Assembly: GCA_026391355.1 (NCBI GenBank)
Contig: JAPLDH010000067.1
Span: 1 to 34,925, forward strand
Source: Bacteroidota bacterium
Lineage (GTDB): Bacteria > Bacteroidota > Bacteroidia > Bacteroidales > FEN-979
Length of the DNA stretch: 34,925 bases
Direction of reading: 5' to 3'
Positions 1 through 7,952 of the stretch are shown piece after piece. Positions within the stretch are counted from its first letter, which is position 1, and the number at the start of each line of letters is the position of its first letter. A program made the translations under genes and the position numbers. The notes beneath the pieces are model-generated. The model searched no databases and was not told the origin of the DNA. It was given only the letters and a program-made list of their open reading frames with translations.

Positions 1-4
1 CCTC

Positions 5-121
5 TCAAAATGAAACATCGAAATGCTCCCTGATACTTGCCTTAATGATATCTACTAGACCCATAACGTGGTCGCCTTCTCCCCGGGGTGGTATCAATTT
101 GTACCGTTTGCTGGTAGCAGT
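5..121 (-). other. short open frame at left edge, unidentified
   Basis: A 38-codon open frame on the minus strand, with a stop at each end and no obvious start other than an ATG at 62-64. Part of its translation (KLIPPRGEGDHVMGLVDII) has normal protein-like composition, so it may be the tail of a decayed gene. I do not recognise it. The rest of 1-185 shows nothing else I can name. Confidence 0.15.
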
Positions 122-185
122 TTAGATCAGGGTCAAAATGTAAAGCACGGTTTTTATAAATGAATGATAGGAGATTAAAAAAATG

Positions 186-399
186 GTAACTATTCACCCT
201 CTTACAGAAATAATTAATCAATTGAATTTTAATATTTTAACCACAATGGACACGAAGAATGCACTATGGGCACAAAGTGTAAGTCACCCATTATTATGCT
301 GAGGAACAACGCTTTGTGCTCTTTGTGATTTTTCGTTGGGCTCTTTGCGGTAAATTTATTTATTTGTTAATCAATGCATTATATAGGGTGAATAGTTAC
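186..399. repeat. MITE-like palindromic element with 15-bp terminal inverted repeats
   Basis: The segment begins with gtaactattcaccct (186-200) and ends with its exact reverse complement (385-399). The interior is also an imperfect inverted repeat: the left side around 239-280 (cacaatgg...gcacaaagtg) resembles the reverse complement of the right side around 310-350 (ctttgtgctctttgtg...ctttgcgg). The interior is AT-rich and encodes no transposase. This is the form of a non-autonomous miniature element or a large palindromic intergenic repeat. No clear target-site duplication is visible in the immediate flanks. An ATG at 183 with ggag upstream opens a frame of about 40 codons into the element, which is probably fortuitous. 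Confidence 0.6.
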
Positions 400-932
400 A
401 AGATCTTTTGTGATTCCGAAAAATTAAAGGCTGAACTAAGGTCAAAATCAGAAGCTTATGCTAAAACACCCGCCAAACCTGCCCAGGAAATCAGAAATTC
501 AGTTTACCGGGATTGGGTGAATAAAAAACTTGCCGAGCACAGGCTTGAAGAATTGCTGTTAACCTATGTTGATAAAGTGATTGCAAAGATCACGGGATAC
601 CTTGCTCGGTTGAAAGCGGTCAATAAATTCAAACTAACGGAGGAGATCGGGAAACTGACAACCAATGAAGAATCGAGGCTAAAACTCACCCCCGACAATG
701 CTGATTCAGGACTGGCAAAACTGGTACTTACCCTGATTGAACTCATCAGAAAATTGGTTGAAAAACAAGCAATGCGAAGAGTCGATGATGATTATTGACT
801 GAAGAGGAGATTGAAAGGCTCGGTGAAACCCTGATGAAGCTTGAGCTGAAAATGGAAGAGTTGAAAAAACACTTTAACCTCACCGATCGTGACCTGAATA
901 TCAATCTCGGCCCCTTAGGCGATTTGATGTAA
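400..932 (+). pseudogene. gvpK: gas vesicle protein GvpK remnant, frameshifted
   Basis: The frame open to 798 ends in the GvpK-type block GLAKLVLTLIELIRKLVEK followed by QAMRRV. It then meets a TGA at 796-798. In the frame one base back, from the TTG at 795, the family's C-terminal block continues without interruption (LTEEEIERLG, then DLNINLGPLGDLM) to a TAA at 930-932. One T appears to be missing in the tattga run, giving a -1 frameshift in an otherwise well preserved GvpK domain (about 673-932). GvpK is an accessory protein of gas vesicle assembly. The part from 400 to 672 encodes a basic helical stretch I cannot assign. The frame runs back into the palindromic element, so the true 5' end is lost or unknown. 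A sequencing or assembly error is an alternative to real decay. No other gvp gene is in the window. Confidence 0.7.
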
Positions 933-1030
933 GAAACAAATAAAAAATTCCGAAATAGTTGTATCTAAACCTTCATTAATACAACCTATGGCTTATTAAC
1001 CGTTGATGGATCATTTCCCTGCAACGGCTA

Positions 1031-2155
1031 TCAGGTTATAAAATCCAGATAATTTTCTTTGTGAATAATCCGATAAGATGAATTATTATAAGTTTCCAAA
1101 AACTCCCTGGGTGGTTTTACTGCTTTTTCAGTCCACTTGAATTCTGTTCCTTCTAATTTCCCCCCTGATTCTTCAATGAGATCGATCTCCTTCTGGTCAT
1201 AGGTTCGCCAGAAATAATAATTACAGGATTTTGCCAGGTAATGGTTCCTTTTTAAACGTTCAGAAATACAGTAATTTTCCCATAATCTTCCTGTGTCATC
1301 ACGGAGTGAAAGTCGGTTAAAATTTGAGATAACGGCGTTTCTTATACCGTTATCACAGAAAAAATAGCGACGGGATTTGGTAATCTCTTTTCGAAGATTA
1401 CGGCTGAACCCTTGCAGGGAAAAAAGTATGTAGCACTTTTCGAGCAAATCGAGGTACCTCGTCACAGTATTTTTACTTACTCCGAGTCCTGATGCCAATT
1501 CAGTTGCCGACACGTCATTGCCGATCTGGAATGCGATTAAACGTAAAAGGTTCATAATGAAAATAGAATCTTTCAGGTTATCCAGGATAAGAATGTCTTT
1601 TATCAATACTCCGTTTTTTATGGATTCGAGTACATCAATTTTTTCTTTGTTCGTTTTTGAGGTAATGACTTGTGGATAAGAACCAAAAATCAACCTGGTT
1701 TCCAGGTTCTCTTTCGATGATAAAAAATCCTCTTTCAGTTCAAGTTGTGCCACCGGGTAGAGGTAAAAGAATTTGCTTCTTCCAGTAAGCGGTTCTCCGA
1801 TCTCATTTTTCAGGTCGAAAGCAGATGAACCAGTCACAAAAACAGCAATTTCCGGAATGGCATCCACTATTAATTTCAAATTAAGACCTATCGAGGGAAT
1901 TTTTTGAGCTTCATCGATGAAAAGATAATTATATCCTGCTGTAAATTGATTTAAGAGACTTAATCGCCGGCTTGATAAAATTTCTGCTACATCAAGGTTT
2001 TCACCCTGAACCATGAGTATTTTTCCGTGCTCAATCCTATCCTTAATGTGCTTCATGAGGAAGGTTTTACCTGTTCTTCTTGCCCCGAATAATCCTGTAA
2101 CAAAACCAGGCCGTAAACTTTCCAACAACGAAATTGTTATTGATCTGGGTATCAT
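1031..2155 (-). CDS. AAA_14 ATPase with C-terminal DUF4143 domain
   Basis: A 374-residue ATP-binding protein of the AAA_14/DUF4143 family, common in bacteria and archaea and mostly of unknown role. A Walker A motif (GARRTGKT, about residues 24-31) and a Walker B motif (YLFIDEAQ, about 77-84) are intact, and VTGSS follows as the sensor-1-like strand. A winged-helix-like segment with GLGVSKNTVTRYLDLLEK lies in the middle. The C-terminal DUF4143 part carries GRLWENY and then KEIDLIEE...TEFKW, a spacing reminiscent of the PD-(D/E)xK nuclease core. I start at the ATG at 2155. The longer frame reaches 2335, but a TATATTTG promoter element lies at 2185-2192, inside that extension, and the extension has no family similarity. 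No toxin or partner gene sits beside it. The product name is secure, the function is not. Confidence 0.85.
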   Translation of the reverse strand: MIPRSITISLLESLRPGFVTGLFGARRTGKTFLMKHIKDRIEHGKILMVQGENLDVAEILSSRRLSLLNQFTAGYNYLFIDEAQKIPSIGLNLKLIVDAIPEIAVFVTGSSAFDLKNEIGEPLTGRSKFFYLYPVAQLELKEDFLSSKENLETRLIFGSYPQVITSKTNKEKIDVLESIKNGVLIKDILILDNLKDSIFIMNLLRLIAFQIGNDVSATELASGLGVSKNTVTRYLDLLEKCYILFSLQGFSRNLRKEITKSRRYFFCDNGIRNAVISNFNRLSLRDDTGRLWENYCISERLKRNHYLAKSCNYYFWRTYDQKEIDLIEESGGKLEGTEFKWTEKAVKPPREFLETYNNSSYRIIHKENYLDFIT

Positions 2156-2184
2156 GATGACTGAATTTAACTTAATATGGTCAG

Positions 2185-2192
2185 CAAATATA
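2185..2192 (-). promoter_or_regulatory. Bacteroidota -7 promoter element for the AAA_14 ATPase
   Basis: TATATTTG on the minus strand matches the Bacteroidota housekeeping consensus TAnnTTTG. It lies 29 bp upstream of the ATG at 2155, leaving a leader of roughly 20-25 nt. No clear -33 TTG was found at the usual spacing. Confidence 0.5.
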
Positions 2193-2364
2193 CTATAATT
2201 TTGATAAATATTCACTTTAATAGCCATAGTTTTCACCTTCAGCCGTAAATCTGTAGAATTTCTTTTTGCCTCTTTGTTCATTTGCATCCAATTTATTGAT
2301 TTTTCCCTTACCTTTACCTGACTTTTCTCGTTCAAGCAGCGTTAAAATACCAAGACATTTCCCT

Positions 2365-5355
2365 ATGAACACCAGAAAATCAAAATCCTTAAAACTGGTA
2401 ACATGCTCATTATCAGCCCCCCCCCCCCCCGCAAAAAACACTGAAATAAGTCAGTTTCCCATTGTCGGTATCGGCGCATCGGCAGGCGGACTTGAAACAT
2501 TGGAGCAGTTCTTTGGAAATACGCCCAACGACTGCGGAATGGCGTTTGTGGTTATTCAGCACCTCGACCCAAACCACATTGGTATTATGTCCGAGTTGTT
2601 GCAACGAATTACCCCGATGAAGGTATTTAGGATAACCGACGGGCTCAAAGTAAAGCCAAACTGTATATATGTAATACCACCCAACAAGAGCTTGTCGTTG
2701 CTCAATGGCGCGTTGTATCTGTTCGATCCGGTTGAATCACGAGGTTTGCGTTTACCGATTGATATTTTCTTCCGTTCATTGGCCCTCGACAGGCATGAAA
2801 AAAGCATTGGCATTGTCCTTTCGGGTATGGGCTCCGATGGCAGCCTTGGGCTGAAAGCCATAAAAGAGGCAAACGGCATTGTGCTGGTGCAGTCTCCTGC
2901 ATCGGCCAAATTCGATTCCATGCCCCGCAGGGCCATCGAAGCCGTAATTGCCGATATCGTGGCGCCGGTAGAAGAATTACCCGGCAAACTGATCGCTTTC
3001 CTTAAGTTTATTCCGGCATTAACGACAGATCCCGAATTAGACGAAAAAAGCAAAAGCAACTTCGATAAAATTATTATCCTGCTCCGTGAACAATCAGGAC
3101 ACGACTTTTCGCTGTACAAGAAAAACACCTTGTTTCGCCGCATCGAAAGGCGAAAGTGCGTTCACCAGATTGACAAAATTCAAAATTATGTTCGCTTTTG
3201 TCAGGAAAATCCCAAAGAGGTCCAAACACTTTTCAAAGAGTTGCTGATTGGCGTTACCCGTTTTTTTCGCGATACTGCGGTGTGGGAAAAACTCAAAAAC
3301 CGGGTTATTCCTGACCTTATAAACGAATTACCCGATGGATATGTGCTGCGCGCCTGGGTGACGGCTTGCTCAACAGGAGAGGAGGCCTATTCGCTGGCAA
3401 TTGTTTTTAAAGAAGCGCTGGAAAAAATTAAAAAGCACAAGAACCTGACATTGCAGATATTCGCCACCGATCTTGACAAAGACGCTGTTGAGGAAGCCCG
3501 CAAAGGTGTTTACTCCTCAAACATTACTGCGGATGTATCGCCCGATCGGCTTAGCCGGTTTTTTACTCTTGATGCTGAAGGCTACCGGGTGAATACCATC
3601 ATTCGCGAAATGGTTGTATTTGCTCATCAGGATGTGATCAAGGACCCGCCCTTTACCAGGCTCGACCTATTGATGTGCCGCAACATGCTGATTTACATGG
3701 ATCCCAAATTACAGAAAAAATTGATATTGATGTTTAACTACAGCCTTAATTCCGGTGGAATTTTAGTTCTTGGTACTGCCGAAACCCCTGGAACCGATAA
3801 TGAAGGGTTTGAAGAGGTCAATACCATGTTGAAAATTTTCAAACGCACTGTAACGCCTATGGCGCTTAGACTCATTGATTTCCCAAGCTCCTTGAACTTT
3901 ATTAAAGAACCAGCGACAAAAAACAAGATACCGCCTAAAGTAGTTGAAGACACAGAAACCATTACCCTTAAGATTTTGCTTCAACACTTTGCCCCTGCCA
4001 GCGCGCTGGTAAACGAGAAAGGCAATATCCTTTACATGACCGGCCAAATAGGGAAATACCTTGAACCGGTTGCCGGCAAAGCAAACCTGAACATTTACGC
4101 GATGGCGTGCGAAGGATTGAACCAGGAGTTACCGGGCGCCTTCCGCAAAGCAATGCAAACCTTCGACCCGGTGACAGTACAGAATATTAAAATAGTTGCC
4201 AATGGGGAAACCCGGTTTGTGGATGTTACCGTTCAGCGCATCGAAAGCCCCGATTCGATGCGAGGCATGGTAATGGTTGTTTTTGCCGATGTACCGGCTT
4301 TGGTTGAACATGATGCAATGAACCCGAAAACAGGAAAACGAAGATCGACCGGAAAGCAGAAAGAATTGGAGATTAAACTGCAACGAAGTTATGAAGATGC
4401 GCAGAGCATCAAAGAAGAGATGCAAGCTACGCAGGAAGAACTGACGTCGACCAACGAGGAGCTGCAATCATCCAATGAAGAACTGCAATCAACAAACGAG
4501 GAACTCACAACCTCCAGGGAAGAAATGCAGAGCATGAACGAAGAGATGCAAACGGTAAATGCTGAACTGCAGAGAAAGGTAAGTAATTTTGTACAGATAA
4601 ATAGCGACATGGAGAACCTGCTCAACAGTACCGAGATTGCTTCTCTTTTCCTGGATAAAGATTTGAAAATCCGCAGGTTCACTGATAATGTAATCAATAT
4701 AATTAAAATACGAAAAGGGGATATCGGCAGGCCCTTTACCGACCTGGCAACCGATTTGCACTACCCCGAAATTGTAAGTCATGCCCGGCAGGTGCTCAAA
4801 ACCCTTATATCTGTAGAAAATTCAATTACAACAGTCGACAATAGATGCTTCAGTGTCAGGATTATGCCATACCGCACACAAGATGACCGCATCGACGGGC
4901 TGGTCCTTACATTTTTCGATATAACCATAGCCAAAATGTTGGAAACAGGACTGATAGAAGCAAATGAGGCGTTACATGCAAAGGAGAAGGCGCTGACTGC
5001 TTCGGAAACCCGCTATCGTCGCCTCTTTGAATCGGCGAAAGACGGGATGCTTATACTCGATGCAGAAACCGGAAAGATTGTGGATGTGAATCCCTTTTTG
5101 ACAGAACTGCTGGGTTACTCACGTGAACAATTCCTTGAAAAAGTAATCTGGGAAATTGGATTCTTGAAAGATCTAATCGCCAATCAGGATAAATTTTCAG
5201 AATTGCAGCAGAAAGAGTTTGTACGTTATCAAAATTTACCGCTTGAAACTGCTGACGGGCGAAAGATCAATGTTGAGTTCATAAGCAATGTCTATTTAGC
5301 AGATAATATTAAGGTAATCCAATGCCAGATTCATAATTTAGACAATAGGCAATAG
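2365..5355 (+). CDS. CheB-CheR hybrid methylesterase/methyltransferase with PAS domains
   Basis: A 996-residue fusion. Residues about 30-212 are a CheB methylesterase with the catalytic set visible: Ser39 in GIGASAGG, His66 in IQHLDPNH, Asp158 in SGMGSDG. Residues about 233-477 are CheR: the N-terminal helical domain, then the SAM-binding ACSTGEEAYS, FATDLDKDA and LLMCRNMLIY motifs. A PAS-like segment follows. Next is a striking coiled coil (about 665-740) of seven-residue units such as EELQSSN EELQSTN, then two PAS domains (about 750-870 and 905-995). There is no receiver domain on CheB. I use the ATG at 2365, because the longer frame from 2266 adds a non-conserved leader. Codons 17-21 lie in a 14-C homopolymer, and slippage there would shift the frame before the CheB domain. 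The histidine kinase 61 bp downstream is a likely partner. No MCP or CheA is nearby. The stop codon lies inside a heptamer repeat array. Confidence 0.9.
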   Translation: MNTRKSKSLKLVTCSLSAPPPPAKNTEISQFPIVGIGASAGGLETLEQFFGNTPNDCGMAFVVIQHLDPNHIGIMSELLQRITPMKVFRITDGLKVKPNCIYVIPPNKSLSLLNGALYLFDPVESRGLRLPIDIFFRSLALDRHEKSIGIVLSGMGSDGSLGLKAIKEANGIVLVQSPASAKFDSMPRRAIEAVIADIVAPVEELPGKLIAFLKFIPALTTDPELDEKSKSNFDKIIILLREQSGHDFSLYKKNTLFRRIERRKCVHQIDKIQNYVRFCQENPKEVQTLFKELLIGVTRFFRDTAVWEKLKNRVIPDLINELPDGYVLRAWVTACSTGEEAYSLAIVFKEALEKIKKHKNLTLQIFATDLDKDAVEEARKGVYSSNITADVSPDRLSRFFTLDAEGYRVNTIIREMVVFAHQDVIKDPPFTRLDLLMCRNMLIYMDPKLQKKLILMFNYSLNSGGILVLGTAETPGTDNEGFEEVNTMLKIFKRTVTPMALRLIDFPSSLNFIKEPATKNKIPPKVVEDTETITLKILLQHFAPASALVNEKGNILYMTGQIGKYLEPVAGKANLNIYAMACEGLNQELPGAFRKAMQTFDPVTVQNIKIVANGETRFVDVTVQRIESPDSMRGMVMVVFADVPALVEHDAMNPKTGKRRSTGKQKELEIKLQRSYEDAQSIKEEMQATQEELTSTNEELQSSNEELQSTNEELTTSREEMQSMNEEMQTVNAELQRKVSNFVQINSDMENLLNSTEIASLFLDKDLKIRRFTDNVINIIKIRKGDIGRPFTDLATDLHYPEIVSHARQVLKTLISVENSITTVDNRCFSVRIMPYRTQDDRIDGLVLTFFDITIAKMLETGLIEANEALHAKEKALTASETRYRRLFESAKDGMLILDAETGKIVDVNPFLTELLGYSREQFLEKVIWEIGFLKDLIANQDKFSELQQKEFVRYQNLPLETADGRKINVEFISNVYLADNIKVIQCQIHNLDNRQ
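2417..2430 (+). repeat. 14-C homopolymer inside the cheB-cheR coding start
   Basis: Fourteen consecutive C residues encode the end of an Ala codon plus four Pro codons, about 17 codons after the ATG. At this length (14) the frame is open into CheB. Any change not divisible by three would close it, and no alternative ATG lies between the tract and the conserved CheB core. This is the classic form of a slipped-strand contingency tract, though such runs are also prone to sequencing error. Confidence 0.8.
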
Positions 5356-5375
5356 GCAGCAGGCAATAGGAAGAA
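5341..5375 (+). repeat. heptanucleotide tandem repeat, GGCAATA type
   Basis: Five consecutive 7-mers: GACAATA, GGCAATA, GGCAGCA, GGCAATA, GGAAGAA. The TAG stop of the cheB-cheR gene (5353-5355) lies inside the array, so the last codons (DNRQ) are encoded by repeat units. Confidence 0.7.
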
Positions 5376-5416
5376 GTAAAAAAAAAGGCAATTAAAAATT
5401 TTAAGGATTGAATACC

Positions 5417-6727
5417 ATGAGAAATGGAAAGAACAAATCAGAAGCTGAAATCCTTCGCCAAAAGGCAGAAGAGGCGCTGAACACTTCGGCTTCGCCCGGT
5501 TTTACGACGACCCATCAACCCATCAACCTGTCTGAAACCGAAACGCTGAAACTCATTCACGAGCTTGAGGTGCACCAGATAGAACTGGAATTCCAGAATG
5601 AAGAACTCGTGCTTTCAAGATCTGTTGCACAGAAATCCTGCGAAAAATATACTGCATTGTACGATTTTGCACCATCGGGTTATTTTACACTTTCCAAAAA
5701 GGGAGAAATTATTGAGCTAAACCTTTGTGGGGCAAATATGCTTGGTAAAGATCGTTCTCACTTAATTACCAGCCGTTTTGGCAATTTTGTTTCCCGCGAT
5801 ACAAAACCAACCTTCAATCTTTTTCTCGAAAAGGTATTTTGCAGCAACACCAGAGAAACCTGCGAAGTGACCCTGTCAACGAATAACGCCTTACCAATAT
5901 TTGTTCACCTTACCGGCATCGCAACCGAAAATGGCGAACAATGCCATTTGACAATGGTTGATATCACCGGGCTCAAGCATGCAGAAGAAGAGATCCTTAA
6001 ATTGAATGAAGAATTGGATCAACGTGTCAAACAACGCACATCAGAACTTGAAGAAGCCAACAAAGAACTTGAAACATTTTCTTATTCCGTTTCACATGAT
6101 CTTCGTGTTCCATTAAGACATATCAGTGGTTTTATTGATCTGTTCCTCGATAACAAATCAACACAACTCACCAGAGATGAGCTTAGATACCTTAACGTTA
6201 TTTCCTCTTCAGCATCAGAAATGAGGAGACTGATTGATGCCATTCTATCTTTCTCCAAGCTGAATCGTTTAGAATTCCGAAAAACCACAATCCATTCATC
6301 AGCCATGGTTCAGCAGGTTATCAAATCCTTTGAGCCGGATATAAAAACCAGGAATATCACATTCAATGTTGAATCCCTTCCGGATGTTCAAGGCGATGAA
6401 GATCTTATCCGGCAGGTATGGACCAACCTGATATCGAATGCCATAAAATATACCGGAAAGAAGCCTGAAGCTGTAATTGATATAGGCGCTATTTCAACCG
6501 ACAACGAAACGACATTTTTTATAAAAGATAACGGAGCAGGCTTTGATATGAATTATTCCAGGAAATTATTCGGGGTATTCCAGCGACTGCACAAAACGAG
6601 CGATTTTGAAGGAGTTGGGATCGGATTGGCCAATGTCGACAGGATTGTCAAGCGCCATGGAGGCCATTGCCGTGCCCAGGGTGAACCGGGCAAAGGAGCG
6701 ACGTTTTATTTTAGTTTGCCGAGATAG
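5417..6727 (+). CDS. PAS-domain sensor histidine kinase
   Basis: A 436-residue cytoplasmic histidine kinase with no membrane segment or signal peptide. Near the N-terminus is the helical motif LIHELEVHQIELEFQNEEL, common ahead of PAS domains in hybrid kinases. It is followed by one PAS domain (about 75-190) and a coiled coil. The HisKA domain has SYSVSHDLRVPLRHISGF, with His227 as the phosphoacceptor. The HATPase_c domain shows the N box (NLISNAIKY), the G1 box (DNGAGFD) and the G2 box (GVGIGLANV). I choose the ATG at 5417 over the in-frame TTG at 5408, because AAGGA at 5403-5407 is well spaced from the ATG. It lies 61 bp downstream of the cheB-cheR-PAS gene on the same strand, and the two probably form a signalling pair. 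No response regulator is adjacent, so its target is unknown. Confidence 0.9.
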   Translation: MRNGKNKSEAEILRQKAEEALNTSASPGFTTTHQPINLSETETLKLIHELEVHQIELEFQNEELVLSRSVAQKSCEKYTALYDFAPSGYFTLSKKGEIIELNLCGANMLGKDRSHLITSRFGNFVSRDTKPTFNLFLEKVFCSNTRETCEVTLSTNNALPIFVHLTGIATENGEQCHLTMVDITGLKHAEEEILKLNEELDQRVKQRTSELEEANKELETFSYSVSHDLRVPLRHISGFIDLFLDNKSTQLTRDELRYLNVISSSASEMRRLIDAILSFSKLNRLEFRKTTIHSSAMVQQVIKSFEPDIKTRNITFNVESLPDVQGDEDLIRQVWTNLISNAIKYTGKKPEAVIDIGAISTDNETTFFIKDNGAGFDMNYSRKLFGVFQRLHKTSDFEGVGIGLANVDRIVKRHGGHCRAQGEPGKGATFYFSLPR

Positions 6728-6775
6728 GCAGTAAGCAGTAGGCGTTAGCCTAATGCCTATTGCCTAATGCCTATT
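6727..6775. repeat. inverted heptamer array forming a hairpin between convergent genes
   Basis: Three 7-mers in one orientation (GGCAGTA, AGCAGTA, GGCGTTA) are followed by four in the opposite sense (GCCTAAT, GCCTATT, GCCTAAT, GCCTATT), so the two halves can pair. The array spans the 3' end of the histidine kinase gene (stop at 6725-6727) and the stop of the convergent epimerase gene (6757-6759). It may serve as a bidirectional terminator. Confidence 0.65.
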
Positions 6776-7779
6776 AAGATGTCCCCCAGAAATTTTTCAC
6801 AAATCCCCGCTACGGATTTTTCGACCGGGATGAAATCATACCCTATTGATTTCCTTATCTTTTCGTTTGAATATGCGTATTTCCGGGAACTGGTGAGCGC
6901 CATATCGCGGGTAAGTTTTGGGGTTGAACGTGTCAACCTGCTTCGTAACATTTCCAAACGCCATGCGACCCTGCTTAACGAAGGACTGACGTATATTGTG
7001 GGGGCAGGTTTTTTCAGGTACCCGGCGATGTAGGAGAATAATTGCAGGTAGGAAACATTTTCCGAGTTGATGATAAATCGCTCCCGGGAAATATTACGTT
7101 CCATGAGATTCACCATGATCGTTGCAACATCCCTTACATCTACGAATCCGTTAATGCCGCCGGGATAATATCTCAGGCCTTTGAAAACCATCTGGAACAG
7201 CCCGGAATTTGCATGCCAGAACCCTGGCCCCAGGATCACCGAAGGATTGACGATCAGTGCTTGCAGGCCCTCCTCCATTCCACGCCAGACCTCTCTTTCA
7301 CCCCCATATTTGCTGACTGAATAACGCGTGTTACCGGGAGCGGTTTTCCAGTATGTTTCCTCAGTAGTAAGACCTTCATTATCAGCACGGCCCAAAGTGG
7401 CGATCGAACTTACATAAAGAAACCGGTTGATGTTGTTTTCGAGGCAAAGATTGACAAGATTAGCAGTGCCTTCTATATTCACCTTAAGCATACGGGCGTA
7501 ATCTTTGGAAAAAAACGAAACCACCGCGCCGCAATGATAAACCTCGGTTATTCCGTCAAGCGCTTCTTCAATAGTGGAAAAATCCAACAGATCGGCATCA
7601 AACCATTCAATTTTCTTAAATAAAAAATCTGCTTCCTGAGTATAGTATGAAAAGATTTTTTTAACAATGGCGGTATTGGAGGAGTTTCGTTTCAATGCAC
7701 GTACCGGTTTTCCCGATCTGGTCAGTTCAAATAACAAGTGAGATCCCAGAAGTCCAGTACCGCCTGTGACGAGTATCAT
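6757..7779 (-). CDS. NAD(P)-dependent epimerase/dehydratase (extended SDR)
   Basis: A 340-residue extended short-chain dehydrogenase/reductase. The Rossmann motif TGGTGLLG is at residues 5-12. The catalytic residues are Tyr153 and Lys157 in YSVSKYGGE, with the upstream serines in LYVSSIATLG (about 122-131). An NPSVILGPG motif follows. The substrate cannot be read from the sequence; relatives include dihydroflavonol-reductase-like and nucleoside-diphosphate-sugar epimerase-like enzymes. I start at the ATG at 7779. The longest frame would begin with a TTG at 7798-7800 that is itself part of the TATATTTG promoter element. The last residues (IGIRQ) are encoded within a heptamer repeat array, so the C-terminus may have been extended by repeat growth. 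Confidence 0.88.
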   Translation of the reverse strand: MILVTGGTGLLGSHLLFELTRSGKPVRALKRNSSNTAIVKKIFSYYTQEADFLFKKIEWFDADLLDFSTIEEALDGITEVYHCGAVVSFFSKDYARMLKVNIEGTANLVNLCLENNINRFLYVSSIATLGRADNEGLTTEETYWKTAPGNTRYSVSKYGGEREVWRGMEEGLQALIVNPSVILGPGFWHANSGLFQMVFKGLRYYPGGINGFVDVRDVATIMVNLMERNISRERFIINSENVSYLQLFSYIAGYLKKPAPTIYVSPSLSRVAWRLEMLRSRLTRSTPKLTRDMALTSSRKYAYSNEKIRKSIGYDFIPVEKSVAGICEKFLGDILIGIRQ

Positions 7780-7797
7780 AATTGAGAATTTGTGCGG

Positions 7798-7805
7798 CAA
7801 ATATA
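7798..7805 (-). promoter_or_regulatory. -7 promoter element for the epimerase gene
   Basis: TATATTTG on the minus strand fits TAnnTTTG and sits 18 bp upstream of the ATG at 7779. The transcript leader would be only about 10-15 nt. Confidence 0.5.
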
Positions 7806-7922
7806 CACTTTAGAGTACAAACATTAGTTACGATTGGACGATTTAGCGGTAAAATGAAGCATGTCTAAGGGTATAGGGTGTAGATAATTTGTTTTATCCG
7901 TTCATTCTTATTTAGAAGGTTT

Positions 7923-7930
7923 TAAATTTG
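7923..7930 (+). promoter_or_regulatory. -7 promoter element upstream of the small ORF and copper ATPase
   Basis: TAAATTTG matches TAnnTTTG and lies 22 bp before the ATG at 7953. It is the best promoter candidate for the small ORF and the copper ATPase gene joined to it. The rest of 7806-7952 shows no other feature I can support. Confidence 0.45.
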
Positions 7931-7952
7931 CATCTTCTTATCCAACAAAAAA

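Noticed and set aside
316-399. Coding of the first 28 residues of the gvpK-containing frame (start at 316)
   Set aside because: This part lies inside the palindromic element and has no protein similarity I recognise; the frame is open by chance.
936-1030. Terminator between gvpK remnant and ATPase gene
   Set aside because: Only a 7-bp AT-rich stem (gttgtat/atacaac) with a long loop and no U-tract is present.
2266-2364. Longer N-terminus for the CheB-CheR protein
   Set aside because: The extra 33 residues are not conserved in character, and the ATG at 2365 gives a normal CheB start.
2556-3143. Long minus-strand open frame inside cheB-cheR
   Set aside because: It is a shadow of a strongly conserved coding region on the plus strand and has no domain of its own; the same holds for the other antisense frames inside genes.
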